Shown in pieces: positions 1-6,694 of a DNA stretch of 55,125 nucleotides. How positions within the stretch are numbered: position 1 is the stretch's first letter; the number at the start of each line of letters is the position of its first letter. The DNA is taken from assembly GCA_934316545.1 (NCBI GenBank), contig CAKRDT010000011.1, forward strand, positions 1 to 55,125, in the 5' to 3' direction. The position numbers were made by a program, and so were the translations under genes. The notes under the pieces were generated by a model. The model was not told where the DNA came from. It searched no databases and saw nothing but the letters and a program-made list of their open reading frames with translations. This DNA is from an uncultured Agathobacter sp. (GTDB lineage: Bacteria > Bacillota > Clostridia > Lachnospirales > Lachnospiraceae).

Positions 1-43
1 TTCTTTGCGCATGATTTCAGTCATTTATACACAACAGGTACAA

Positions 44-94
44 AAAGGGAGATGCGAAAAAACTCAATCGAGTTTTTCACATCCCCTTTTTTTG
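44..94 (+). terminator. Rho-independent terminator of a gene upstream of the window
   Basis: A long stem is closed by GGGAGATG / CATCCCC with an inner AAAAACTC-AATC-GAGTTTTT hairpin, followed by seven T. The A-run on the left side means it could also work on the minus strand. The gene it serves lies outside the window. Confidence 0.85.
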
Positions 95-116
95 ACAATT
101 AAATTGCGTGGTTTGA

Positions 117-329
117 GTAGTAAAAGATAAAATCACTTCTGCCTGCAAAGCAGTGGTGATACTGCTTATATTTGTAAGCATTGTAGTATATGATAATACT
201 GGAAATAGAATCACTGAGCTGGACGGAGTAGCAATATCAGTTACTGTTCGGGATACACTGGAGGAAGTGGAGAGGGTAAACCTTGCGCTTGTGTATGGTA
301 AGATGCAGATCTATTTAAAAAGCGAATAG
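117..329 (+). pseudogene. Decayed ORF fragment, unknown protein
   Basis: This frame is open from just after a TGA at 114 to a TAG at 327. Its second half reads like real protein (for example VRDTLEEVERVNLALVYGKM), after a hydrophobic stretch (VVILLIFVSIVVY). No ATG with a ribosome binding site is visible; only GTG codons at 153 and 156 could start it, without a Shine-Dalgarno. It is most simply the 3' end of a gene whose start was lost. The family was not recognised. Confidence 0.3.
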
Positions 330-377
330 CTACATTCTGATGGATGATGAAAAAGTTTTGAATTTGTGATTTTACGT

Positions 378-406
378 TTGACAAAATTCTAATAGAACCA
401 TATAAT
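378..406 (+). promoter_or_regulatory. Consensus sigma-A promoter of the GTPase unit
   Basis: TTGACA at 378-383 and TATAAT at 401-406 are separated by exactly 17 bp, a perfect consensus promoter. Transcription should start near 413, giving a leader of about 200 nt before the GTPase start codon at 614. Confidence 0.8.
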
Positions 407-412
407 ATAGAT

Positions 413-613
413 TATAGATATGGCTTTACGAGATGCGAAATACGGAAACGCTGAGTCGAAGTCATTTGAAGTACAAGATGTTAGGAACACCACCTTTATC
501 GAGTATGCGGCGAGAGATTATTGAATTTTACCGTGCATACGCACGGTTTTTATTTTATAACCTCCTTGTTATAGTCATATCTGAATGATTATTAACAAGG
601 AGGTTTTTTTGTT
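413..613 (+). promoter_or_regulatory. Structured leader with two terminator-like hairpins, one containing the ribosome binding site
   Basis: Downstream of the consensus promoter lie about 115 nt without an ORF, then a compact hairpin ACCGTGC-ATAC-GCACGGT (530-547) followed by TTTTATTTT. A second hairpin follows at once: AACCTCCTTGTTA (559-571) pairs perfectly with TAACAAGGAGGTT (593-605) and is followed by a T-run (604-610). The 3' arm of this second stem contains the AAGGAGG Shine-Dalgarno of the gene at 614. The leader could therefore stop transcription, hide the ribosome binding site, or both, unless something opens it. It matches no riboswitch class that I recognise. Function is inferred from structure only. 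Confidence 0.6.
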
Positions 614-2785
614 ATGAAAAAGCAAGAAATCGCAAGACTTATGCCAGGTGAGGCGTATAAGCGTATCAAAACAGCGCAGTCGATTGTTGTTATAGGCCCA
701 ACATCGTCTGGAAAAAGTACCTTGGTCTATGCACTAGTAAACCATAAGCTCATCAAGTTTATTCTGGTTGGTATAGGGGATAAGTGTCAGACCACAATTA
801 TCCCTTGCAATTTCTTATTTGATGAGAGAATTGAAAAAAACGAATATTTCTCAATTCAAATTAGGTGTAAGCCCTTTTCTACAAAACTCGTACATATTAA
901 TGTTATTGAGATGCTTGCAAAACAATTTGCGCTAAATGGTTACGATGCAGTTGATACTATGGATTCAATCGATGCAAGCGTATTCGAAGAAGTTTTGGAG
1001 CCAACAGAGGCTGCATATCATCTTGGAAGAATAGCAGAAGAAATTTCTATTGAGAAGTTTAAGCTAGTTGTACATGAACTGCTAGTTTATATAGAAAATG
1101 CCGAAGAATCATTTGAAAGTCGTGTGAGAGCCAAAAAGAAGGAACCTGATAAAAGAAAGGTGTCTCATAAAGAGATTCTGAATATTGTAATGGAAGATAT
1201 GTGGAGTGAATTAAATCCAGCTCTTTTGGAACCATACCAGGAGTGGTTAGACGACATTGGAAAATGTATAACTCAGCGTTTAAGTTCATGTATGGGAAAT
1301 GTTGAAAACATTGAAAGGGTACGTGAATACAGTGTAGAAGAAAATGATACACTTGAGTATGGTGGAGATGTTTTACAGAAGTTGTTTGATCCATATGAAC
1401 CATTCAGTCTTATTGTGGAAGATATGACAATGGCATGTAGACCTCGTCAAGAATTAATTGATATGTTCGATGAAAAAATTCCTCTTAGATTTTGCTTAAG
1501 AGATACCATGGGATTAACACAGGTTAATCCGGATAGCAATTCAATTAAAGATGCTTTGGACATTGCGTTAAATTGTAGTCCAGATAGTATACTTCTTTTG
1601 ATGAACTTAGAGGAAACGGATCAGGTTATAGTAAGCTGTTGTGAAGCCATTAATTCGAAAGTGGGTAAGGCTACAAAACTTGATATACCGATTAATGTAA
1701 TTTTTACAAAAGCGGATCGCATTATCAGTAATTTAATAAATAAGGCAGATCGTGATACCGTTGAATTGACCCAACAAGACCATGACCGAAATATAACTGC
1801 AGCAATTCGACAAATGGAAACACAGATAGACGGATACCTGTCTTACCTCAAACAAGATAGAGCGACATGGCTGTCAATTAGATATCTCGAGGAGAAGATA
1901 GATCCGATTCAGAGGGCACTTAGAACATTGGGAGATGAACGAATTAAAAAGTTCCAGAGAATAGGATTATATTCGGAACTAAATGATATTCTCACAGAAA
2001 CTCAGCGAAGAATTCTTCCAGTAGGCATGAAAGCTCCGTTGTTTGTGACGGTAAAGGATACTAGTCTTCCCGCCGTTGATATTGTTGTTTCTGAAGTTGC
2101 GATTAAAAATGAATTCAAGCAGATTCAAGACACTTTGACAAACGACAAGGCAATTGTAAATGGTTATCAGATAACAGATACTAGAAGAATTCATGGTCGC
2201 AGCGTTGTGAGATTTTATGAGAATCTTCAGATTGGTTTGGGATACACAACTAATGCATATGTTTATGGAAACTTTAGCATTAATATGAAAGGCATGCTAA
2301 AAAAAGTACTGCAGAAAAGCATACCAGAATTCATGAGTTTGTATGAGTGCGAAGCAATTAAAACGCTTGCAGACAATATGGATGAAGTAGAGTTGGATAG
2401 AATTATTGAGGAGCTTGACGCGAATGAAGCAATAACAGAATTTGCGTTTGCAGATATCAATCCTGCGGTTTTTGATGGACTTCCTTCAAAAACTCGAAAA
2501 CTTCAGAAGCTTCACTTGATTTTTAGACACTATTTTGCAACATCTGAGAAATATAACATGGTTATTGATAAGGTAGCGTTTAATTTATCATACGGAAATG
2601 CAGATATTCGTAACATGGTAGATGAAAAATATAATGAGCCATTTATAACATATGACCAGACAATAAGAGATATGCAGAAGAATTTCTTAATGTATTATTC
2701 TTCTGACAGGTTTGAGAAATTGCTTTCAAAAGAACTTGGAAAAGCTATGACGGAACTCATTAATAAAATGTTTATCATTATTTAA
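614..2785 (+). CDS. Dynamin-like P-loop GTPase, unrecognised family
   Basis: This is a 723-residue protein with all four classical GTPase signatures: G1 GPTSSGKST at about residues 28-36, a G2-like QTT shortly after, G3 DTMG near 297 and G4 TKAD near 365. About 240 residues, largely helical and charged, separate G2 from G3. The C-terminal 300 residues also look helical. This spacing and size suggest a large dynamin-like or GIMAP-like GTPase, but I do not recognise the family and no membrane-binding segment is evident. The ATG at 614 is preceded by AAGGAGG, which sits inside a hairpin. The stop codon overlaps the ribosome binding site of the small zinc-ribbon gene at 2797, so the two genes are probably cotranscribed. 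The gene is visibly AT-rich compared with the genes after 5600, suggesting acquired DNA. Some bacterial dynamin-like proteins act in membrane maintenance or phage defence; nothing here shows which, if either, applies. Confidence 0.7.
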   Translation: MKKQEIARLMPGEAYKRIKTAQSIVVIGPTSSGKSTLVYALVNHKLIKFILVGIGDKCQTTIIPCNFLFDERIEKNEYFSIQIRCKPFSTKLVHINVIEMLAKQFALNGYDAVDTMDSIDASVFEEVLEPTEAAYHLGRIAEEISIEKFKLVVHELLVYIENAEESFESRVRAKKKEPDKRKVSHKEILNIVMEDMWSELNPALLEPYQEWLDDIGKCITQRLSSCMGNVENIERVREYSVEENDTLEYGGDVLQKLFDPYEPFSLIVEDMTMACRPRQELIDMFDEKIPLRFCLRDTMGLTQVNPDSNSIKDALDIALNCSPDSILLLMNLEETDQVIVSCCEAINSKVGKATKLDIPINVIFTKADRIISNLINKADRDTVELTQQDHDRNITAAIRQMETQIDGYLSYLKQDRATWLSIRYLEEKIDPIQRALRTLGDERIKKFQRIGLYSELNDILTETQRRILPVGMKAPLFVTVKDTSLPAVDIVVSEVAIKNEFKQIQDTLTNDKAIVNGYQITDTRRIHGRSVVRFYENLQIGLGYTTNAYVYGNFSINMKGMLKKVLQKSIPEFMSLYECEAIKTLADNMDEVELDRIIEELDANEAITEFAFADINPAVFDGLPSKTRKLQKLHLIFRHYFATSEKYNMVIDKVAFNLSYGNADIRNMVDEKYNEPFITYDQTIRDMQKNFLMYYSSDRFEKLLSKELGKAMTELINKMFIII

Positions 2786-2796
2786 GGAGGCTGCGT

Positions 2797-3000
2797 ATGA
2801 AGGAAGATTTTGTAATAGATTTGAATGAACTTGAATATGACGGAACGATTGTTTGTCCTTATTGTAACAAAGGAAAACAGTATTTATATGGTAATTTTGG
2901 AAAGACTTCCCAGAATTGTGATAGATGCCATCGTATGGTGCTGTGGGATTTTGATACAAAGAAAGCTTATCGTGCTCGTGTCAGAAAATATGTAAGTTAA
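2797..3000 (+). CDS. Small zinc-ribbon protein
   Basis: This 67-residue protein has two CxxC knuckles, CPYC near residue 22 and CDRC near residue 43, the pattern of a one-zinc ribbon. The rest is charged and aromatic. Its AAGGAGG ribosome binding site begins at the stop codon of the GTPase gene, so the pair looks translationally coupled. Such ribbons often bind nucleic acid or a partner protein, but no specific function can be assigned. A conserved RNA element and terminator follow directly (3024-3112). Confidence 0.65.
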   Translation: MKEDFVIDLNELEYDGTIVCPYCNKGKQYLYGNFGKTSQNCDRCHRMVLWDFDTKKAYRARVRKYVS

Positions 3001-3023
3001 CAATAATTGCTACTTGAGAATTA

Positions 3024-3061
3024 GGAGCCACAGAAGTGAGCTACCACATAGCCGGGGCGTA
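3024..3061 (+). ncRNA. Candidate conserved 3' RNA element, copy 1
   Basis: The segment contains a mini-hairpin CAC-AGAA-GTG preceded by GC and followed, about 20 nt later, by GCC and GGGGCGT. The same order of pieces recurs at 3599-3640 (CAC-GACA-GTG, then GCC and GGGGCGT). Both copies lie directly after a small zinc-ribbon ORF and directly before a terminator-type hairpin. It was not recognised as a known RNA family. Confidence 0.4.
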
Positions 3062-3112
3062 TCGACGTATAACATAGGAATGTGTTATGTATTGGTGTGT
3101 CCCGTTTTTTTT
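3054..3112 (+). terminator. Terminator of the GTPase / zinc-ribbon unit
   Basis: A long imperfect hairpin (GGGGCGTATCGACGTATAAC, loop, then pairing back to GTGTGTCCC) is followed by eight T at 3105-3112. It ends the transcription unit that begins at the promoter near 378. Confidence 0.75.
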
Positions 3113-3136
3113 GATTATAATTGTTTGGGATTCTGC

Positions 3137-3371
3137 TTGCTTTTTGTTTGAAGTTGTTATATATTAAAGAGGAACGGATGTTCGATTCTAGAACATCTTT
3201 TGATCAATAAAGAGTTGTGCAGTAGGGGGATACATTAACTCAGTATCTGTCGAAAGCCCTGCTTCATAGACCAATTGATCCATGGTCTTAGTCAATGTTG
3301 CGGAGATTGACTTGAAACCCTTTTATCTCTCGAACAAGATGATTTATTTATCTTTTTGGAGGTGTAATCTT
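3137..3371 (+). promoter_or_regulatory. Promoter and multi-hairpin leader before the split zinc-ribbon gene
   Basis: A likely promoter is TTGCTT (3137-3142), 17 bp, TATATT (3160-3165). The roughly 200-nt leader then folds locally into four successive hairpins: GATGTTC/GAACATC (3177-3197, followed by TTTT), GCAG..GATAC/GTATC..CTGC (3219-3262), GACCA/TGGTC (3269-3287) and AGTCAAT/ATTGACT (3290-3312). A strong GGAGGTG ribosome binding site at 3359-3365 precedes an ATG at 3372. Such an ordered set of hairpins in a leader suggests a riboregulator, but it does not match a class I know. Confidence 0.45.
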
Positions 3372-3588
3372 ATGCAATTGATCACTTTTCACTGTAATGA
3401 ATGTAGAAAAGGACTTAGAATGGAGTATGTACCATGTGGATGGTGAGGGAGACATCGTTTTAAAAGGCATTTTGCTTAGATGTAAAACCTGTACAAGAGT
3501 TATTACTCCAAAGAAAAGACAGAAGGTCAAATTCTTAAAGGTGCAAAAGACGGAAAGTACTTTATTTAATGCACAATCGATAATTTAA
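3372..3588 (+). pseudogene. Small zinc-ribbon gene with a frame break
   Basis: The ATG at 3372 has an excellent ribosome binding site and opens a 24-codon frame reading HCNECRKGLRMEYVPCGW, which ends at a TGA at 3444. Skipping one base there continues into the frame that is open to 3588 and reads GEGDIVLKGILLRCKTCTRV. The first piece has one CxxC knuckle (CNEC), the second has the matching one (CKTC), so together they form a complete zinc ribbon. The second frame alone would have to start at an ATG at 3397 with no ribosome binding site. The simplest reading is a 1-bp frameshift in a small zinc-ribbon gene. Programmed frameshifting is less likely because the site (TGG TGA) is not slippery. Confidence 0.55.
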
Positions 3589-3598
3589 TGACTGCCAT

Positions 3599-3640
3599 CA
3601 CGACAGTGGAGGTCTCATGATGAGACGAGCCTAGGGGCGT
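3599..3640 (+). ncRNA. Candidate conserved 3' RNA element, copy 2
   Basis: The segment has CAC-GACA-GTG, then a perfect GTCTCAT-G-ATGAGAC hairpin, then GAGCC and GGGGCGT. It parallels the element at 3024-3061 and again sits between a zinc-ribbon ORF and a terminator-type hairpin. Confidence 0.4.
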
Positions 3641-3683
3641 GAAACTATTTGCCAGAACAGGAGGAGTTCTGGCAAATAGTTTC
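3641..3683 (+). terminator. Perfect 18-bp hairpin next to the IS element
   Basis: GAAACTATTTGCCAGAAC (3641-3658) and its exact reverse complement (3666-3683) enclose the 7-nt loop AGGAGGA. It has the position of a terminator for the preceding unit, but the expected T-run is missing: the left end of the IS256-like element begins immediately after the stem, which may have removed or displaced it. Confidence 0.6.
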
Positions 3684-5145
3684 AAGTTTGGTGTAAACGT
3701 TTAAAACTGATATAAGATTTGTGAATAGTTACAAATGGGCAGAGCCGATTTTCCGGATTCTGCCCATATCTGCATTATACAGGAGTTTTTGGACATGTCA
3801 ATAAAACCTGCCTAAAACAAGCTGTTTTACAGGGGGTGTCCAATCAGGCGTTCTTCAAAATAAATTTCCAGCTGGGAATGAATCTGTCCCCAGTCCTGCC
3901 GGTGACCAGTCCATTTTTTCGTGATATCCATAGTTGCCAGATACAGCATTTTCAAAAGTCTGTCATCTGACGGAAAAACCGTCTTGCTTTTGGTGACTTT
4001 TCGGAGCTGACGATTGAATCCTTCAATGGCATTTGTGGTGTAAATTAGACGTCTTACTGCCTCCGGATATTTGAAATATGTGGACAAGGTTGCCCAGTTA
4101 TCATGCCAGGATTTATAGATTTTCGGATACTTGGAATCCCATTTATCTTTGAACAATTCTAACTCATTTAAAGCTGTTTCTTCCGTTGGAGCCGCATATA
4201 CAAGCTTCAGATCAGCCATCAGTTTTTTGATATCTTTGTAGGAGACAAACTTCGTTGAATTGCGGATCTGGTGAATGATACACTGCTGAATCTCTGCTTT
4301 GGGATAAACCGCCTCGATTGCCTGTGGAAATCCATTTAAACCATCAACGCATGCAATCAGGATATCCTCAACACCTCTGTTTTTTAATCCATTCATGATA
4401 GAAAGCCAGAACTTTGCACTTTCGTTTTCCCCAACATACATTCCAAGGACATCTTTTTTTTCATTCATGTCGATACCAAGAGCAATGTAAACCGCATGTT
4501 TTACAATACGTCCTTCACTGCGGACATGATAATGGATTGCATCCATAAATACTACAGCATACACTTCTTCCAGAGGGCGTTCCTGCCATTCTTTTACAAT
4601 CGGCAGGATTTTATCTGTGATCCTGCTGATTGTACTGTCAGAAATATCAATATCGTATAATTCACGCATGTGGGATTCAATGTCTCCAGTTGTCATTCCC
4701 TTGGCATACATGGAAAGTATTTTTTCTTCCATGTCCTGAGTTACGGTATTTTGATATTTTTTAATCAGCTGTGGTTCATAATCACCGTTACGATCCCTTG
4801 GAATCGCCACATTCATATCTCCATAACTGGTGTGCATGGTTTTGCTGGAATGACCGTTTCTGCTGTTGTCTGTTTCTTTGTTACGATAATCATACTTGGA
4901 ATATCCTAATTCTTCATCCAGTTCTTCATCCAAAGCACCTTCCAAAAGGACAGACATCATGTCACGCATGATGCTATTTACATCGGTGCCATCTTTGATG
5001 CTGATATCATTATTTTTCAGATAGTCACGCATCATTTCTCTCATTGCTGCTTTTTGTGGGCTGTCTTTTCTTCTTGCCATAAAAATAACCTCCAAACTGA
5101 GTAATTTTATCTTACATCAGTTTGGAGGTTTACACAAACTTTGGG
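3684..5145 (-). mobile_element. IS256-family insertion sequence
   Basis: The element is bounded by imperfect inverted repeats of about 32 bp: AGTTTGGTGTAAAC..CTGATATAAGAT from about 3685, and its counterpart AGTTTGTGTAAACC..CTGATGTAAGAT on the other strand from about 5142. They flank one Mutator-type transposase gene. Length is about 1.46 kb, normal for the family. I could not find the 8-9 bp target duplication that IS256 elements make, so the exact ends are uncertain by a few bases or the flanks have changed. Confidence 0.8.
3827..5080 (-). CDS. IS256-family (Mutator-type) transposase
   Basis: This 417-residue DDE transposase carries the family hallmarks: the first Asp in VVFMDAIHYHVR, the second in IACVDGLNGFPQAIEAVYP, a C/H-rich IQQCIIHQIRNS, and the catalytic Glu in TTNAIEGFNRQLRKVTK. 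The ATG at 5080 (MARRKDSPQ) has a GGAGG ribosome binding site 8 nt upstream; a start 15 nt further up is possible but has none. The gene looks intact and full length, so the element may still be mobile. It separates the AT-rich island from the MerR gene. Confidence 0.9.
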   Translation of the reverse strand: MARRKDSPQKAAMREMMRDYLKNNDISIKDGTDVNSIMRDMMSVLLEGALDEELDEELGYSKYDYRNKETDNSRNGHSSKTMHTSYGDMNVAIPRDRNGDYEPQLIKKYQNTVTQDMEEKILSMYAKGMTTGDIESHMRELYDIDISDSTISRITDKILPIVKEWQERPLEEVYAVVFMDAIHYHVRSEGRIVKHAVYIALGIDMNEKKDVLGMYVGENESAKFWLSIMNGLKNRGVEDILIACVDGLNGFPQAIEAVYPKAEIQQCIIHQIRNSTKFVSYKDIKKLMADLKLVYAAPTEETALNELELFKDKWDSKYPKIYKSWHDNWATLSTYFKYPEAVRRLIYTTNAIEGFNRQLRKVTKSKTVFPSDDRLLKMLYLATMDITKKWTGHRQDWGQIHSQLEIYFEERLIGHPL

Positions 5146-5163
5146 ATGCTCCCACCTTTTCAA

Positions 5164-5580
5164 TCATTTATAATCCTCCCAATCCGGCTTCGGCAGCCCG
5201 TTTTCCATCGCTTTCTTGATATCTTTATAGAAACGGATCTTTTTCTGCACGTGGTCATAATCTGCGTGCAGTTCTTTTAATTTGTCCTCAACCGATTTCT
5301 CCTGAAGCTCTAATAATTCGATCATATCGTCAATGGAGTTCTCTTCGTCCTTTTCAAGGGAAAAGAAATCTTTCAGCTGGGCGATGGACATTCCGGTGCG
5401 CTTAAAGCAGCAGATCGAGCGCAGTCGATTGATGTGAGCCTCATAGTATATGCGCTGGTTGCTTGCTGAGCGTCCGACATTGGTAAGAATGCCCTCATCC
5501 TCGTAGTAGCGAAGCGTAGAGACCGGCAGGTCAAACATTTTTGAAACTTCGCGGATGGTATATATTTTATCGCTTTTCAT
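5164..5580 (-). CDS. MerR-family transcriptional regulator
   Basis: The protein of 138 residues begins with a MerR winged-helix motif (YTIREVSKMFDLPVSTLRYYEDEGIL) and continues with a helical coiled-coil dimerisation region. No conserved C-terminal Cys-rich metal site is present, so it probably senses an organic or redox signal like the YfmP/AdhR types. The ATG at 5580 gives the canonical MerR N-terminus; upstream codons in frame would add an unrelated extension. It is divergent from the aldo/keto reductase gene, and the shared 115-bp gap holds a typical MerR promoter, so it most likely activates that gene. Confidence 0.85.
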   Translation of the reverse strand: MKSDKIYTIREVSKMFDLPVSTLRYYEDEGILTNVGRSASNQRIYYEAHINRLRSICCFKRTGMSIAQLKDFFSLEKDEENSIDDMIELLELQEKSVEDKLKELHADYDHVQKKIRFYKDIKKAMENGLPKPDWEDYK

Positions 5581-5627
5581 AGAGATTCTTCTTACAAAAA
5601 TATAGGATAAGTTATCACGGAATAGGC

Positions 5628-5658
5628 TTGCGCTCAAGTATACTTGAGGTGGTATAAT
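5628..5658 (+). promoter_or_regulatory. MerR-type promoter with 19-bp spacer and palindromic operator
   Basis: TTGCGC (5628-5633) and TATAAT (5653-5658) are separated by 19 bp, and the spacer carries the perfect 16-bp palindrome CTCAAGTATACTTGAG (5633-5648). Over-long spacers with a central dyad are the hallmark of promoters that MerR proteins activate by twisting the DNA. Confidence 0.8.
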
Positions 5659-5695
5659 AATATCAATCAAAGGATTTGTATAGCAGGAGGTAAGG

Positions 5696-6682
5696 ATGTA
5701 TACAGCAGACGAAAAACGATATGACACAATGAAGTACAACCGATGCGGCAAAAGCGGTTTGAAGCTGCCGATTGTATCACTTGGATTCTGGCACAATTTT
5801 GGCGATTTTTCTTCTTATGATAATATGAAGCAGATGTGCTTTACCGCATTTGATCATGGTATCACACATTTTGATCTGGCAAATAATTATGGACCGGAAG
5901 CGGGCAGTGCGGAGAAGCACCTCGGCATGATCCTTAAAGAGGAACTGGGGGCATACCGCGATGAACTGCTCATCAGCACCAAAGCCGGATTTGACATGTG
6001 GCAAGGCCCTTATGGGGACTGGGGCAGCCGAAAGTATCTGATCGCAAGCCTTGACCAGAGCTTAAAGCGTCTCGGTCTTGAGTATGTGGATATTTTTTAT
6101 CATCACAGAATGGATCCCCAGACGCCTCTTGAGGAAACTATGGGCGCATTGGACCAGATTGTAAAAAGCGGAAAAGCTTTATATGCCGGTCTGTCAAATT
6201 ATGACGGAGAGACCATGAAGAAGGCCTGTGCGATCCTTACCGACCTGAAATGTCCGTTTGTCATCAACCAGAATTCTTACAATATCTTTAACCGTACCAT
6301 TGAGAACAATGGTTTAAAACAGGCTGCAAGAGAGTGCGGCAAAGGTATTATTTCATTCAGCCCGCTGGCGCAGGGCATGCTCACGGACCGTTATTTAAAT
6401 GGAATTCCGGATGACAGCAGAATCATGACGGATGGAAGATTCCTGCACAAGGATCAGCTTGATGCACGGCTGGATCAGATCCGGAGATTAAATGATCTGG
6501 CAGCACAACGAGGCGAGACGCTGGCACAGATGGCACTCAAGTGGGTGGTAAAAGATGATGACGTGACGAGTGTGCTGATCGGGGCATCGAAGCCGCAGCA
6601 GATCATCGAGGATCTGAAAGTGATGCAGGCTGCCGATTTTACACAGGAAGAATTAGCCTTAATCGACGAGATCTCCATGTGA
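5696..6682 (+). CDS. Aldo/keto reductase (YghZ/YdjG-like)
   Basis: This 328-residue TIM-barrel oxidoreductase should use NADPH to reduce aldehydes or ketones. It shows the family landmarks: GITHFDLANNYG with the catalytic Asp and Tyr, ELLISTKAGFDMWQGPYGDWGSRK around the catalytic Lys, YVDIFYHHRMDP with the catalytic His, and a C-terminal NADP site VLIGASKPQQI. The GPYGDWGSRKYL segment resembles L-glyceraldehyde-3-phosphate reductase (YghZ). The start has GCAGGAGG 5 nt upstream. It is probably induced through the divergent MerR regulator. Confidence 0.88.
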   Translation: MYTADEKRYDTMKYNRCGKSGLKLPIVSLGFWHNFGDFSSYDNMKQMCFTAFDHGITHFDLANNYGPEAGSAEKHLGMILKEELGAYRDELLISTKAGFDMWQGPYGDWGSRKYLIASLDQSLKRLGLEYVDIFYHHRMDPQTPLEETMGALDQIVKSGKALYAGLSNYDGETMKKACAILTDLKCPFVINQNSYNIFNRTIENNGLKQAARECGKGIISFSPLAQGMLTDRYLNGIPDDSRIMTDGRFLHKDQLDARLDQIRRLNDLAAQRGETLAQMALKWVVKDDDVTSVLIGASKPQQIIEDLKVMQAADFTQEELALIDEISM

Positions 6683-6694
6683 AGCCGACAGATG

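Noticed and set aside
3372..3588. Programmed +1 frameshift in the small zinc-ribbon gene
   Set aside because: TGG TGA is not a slippery site and no stimulatory element like that of the RF2 gene is seen; a simple indel is more likely.
3608..3645. Hammerhead ribozyme resemblance (TGATGAG ... GAAAC) in the second 3' RNA element
   Set aside because: The invariant C before TGATGA is an A, stem II does not close properly, and the first copy of the element lacks both core boxes.
1..5145. Retron or other reverse-transcriptase system in the structured 5' island
   Set aside because: No reverse transcriptase gene or msr/msd-type inverted repeat pair is present; the only enzymes are a GTPase and a transposase.
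3676..5153. 8-bp target duplication flanking the IS256-like element
   Set aside because: The bases next to the two inverted repeats (ATAGTTTC and GGGATGCT) do not match.
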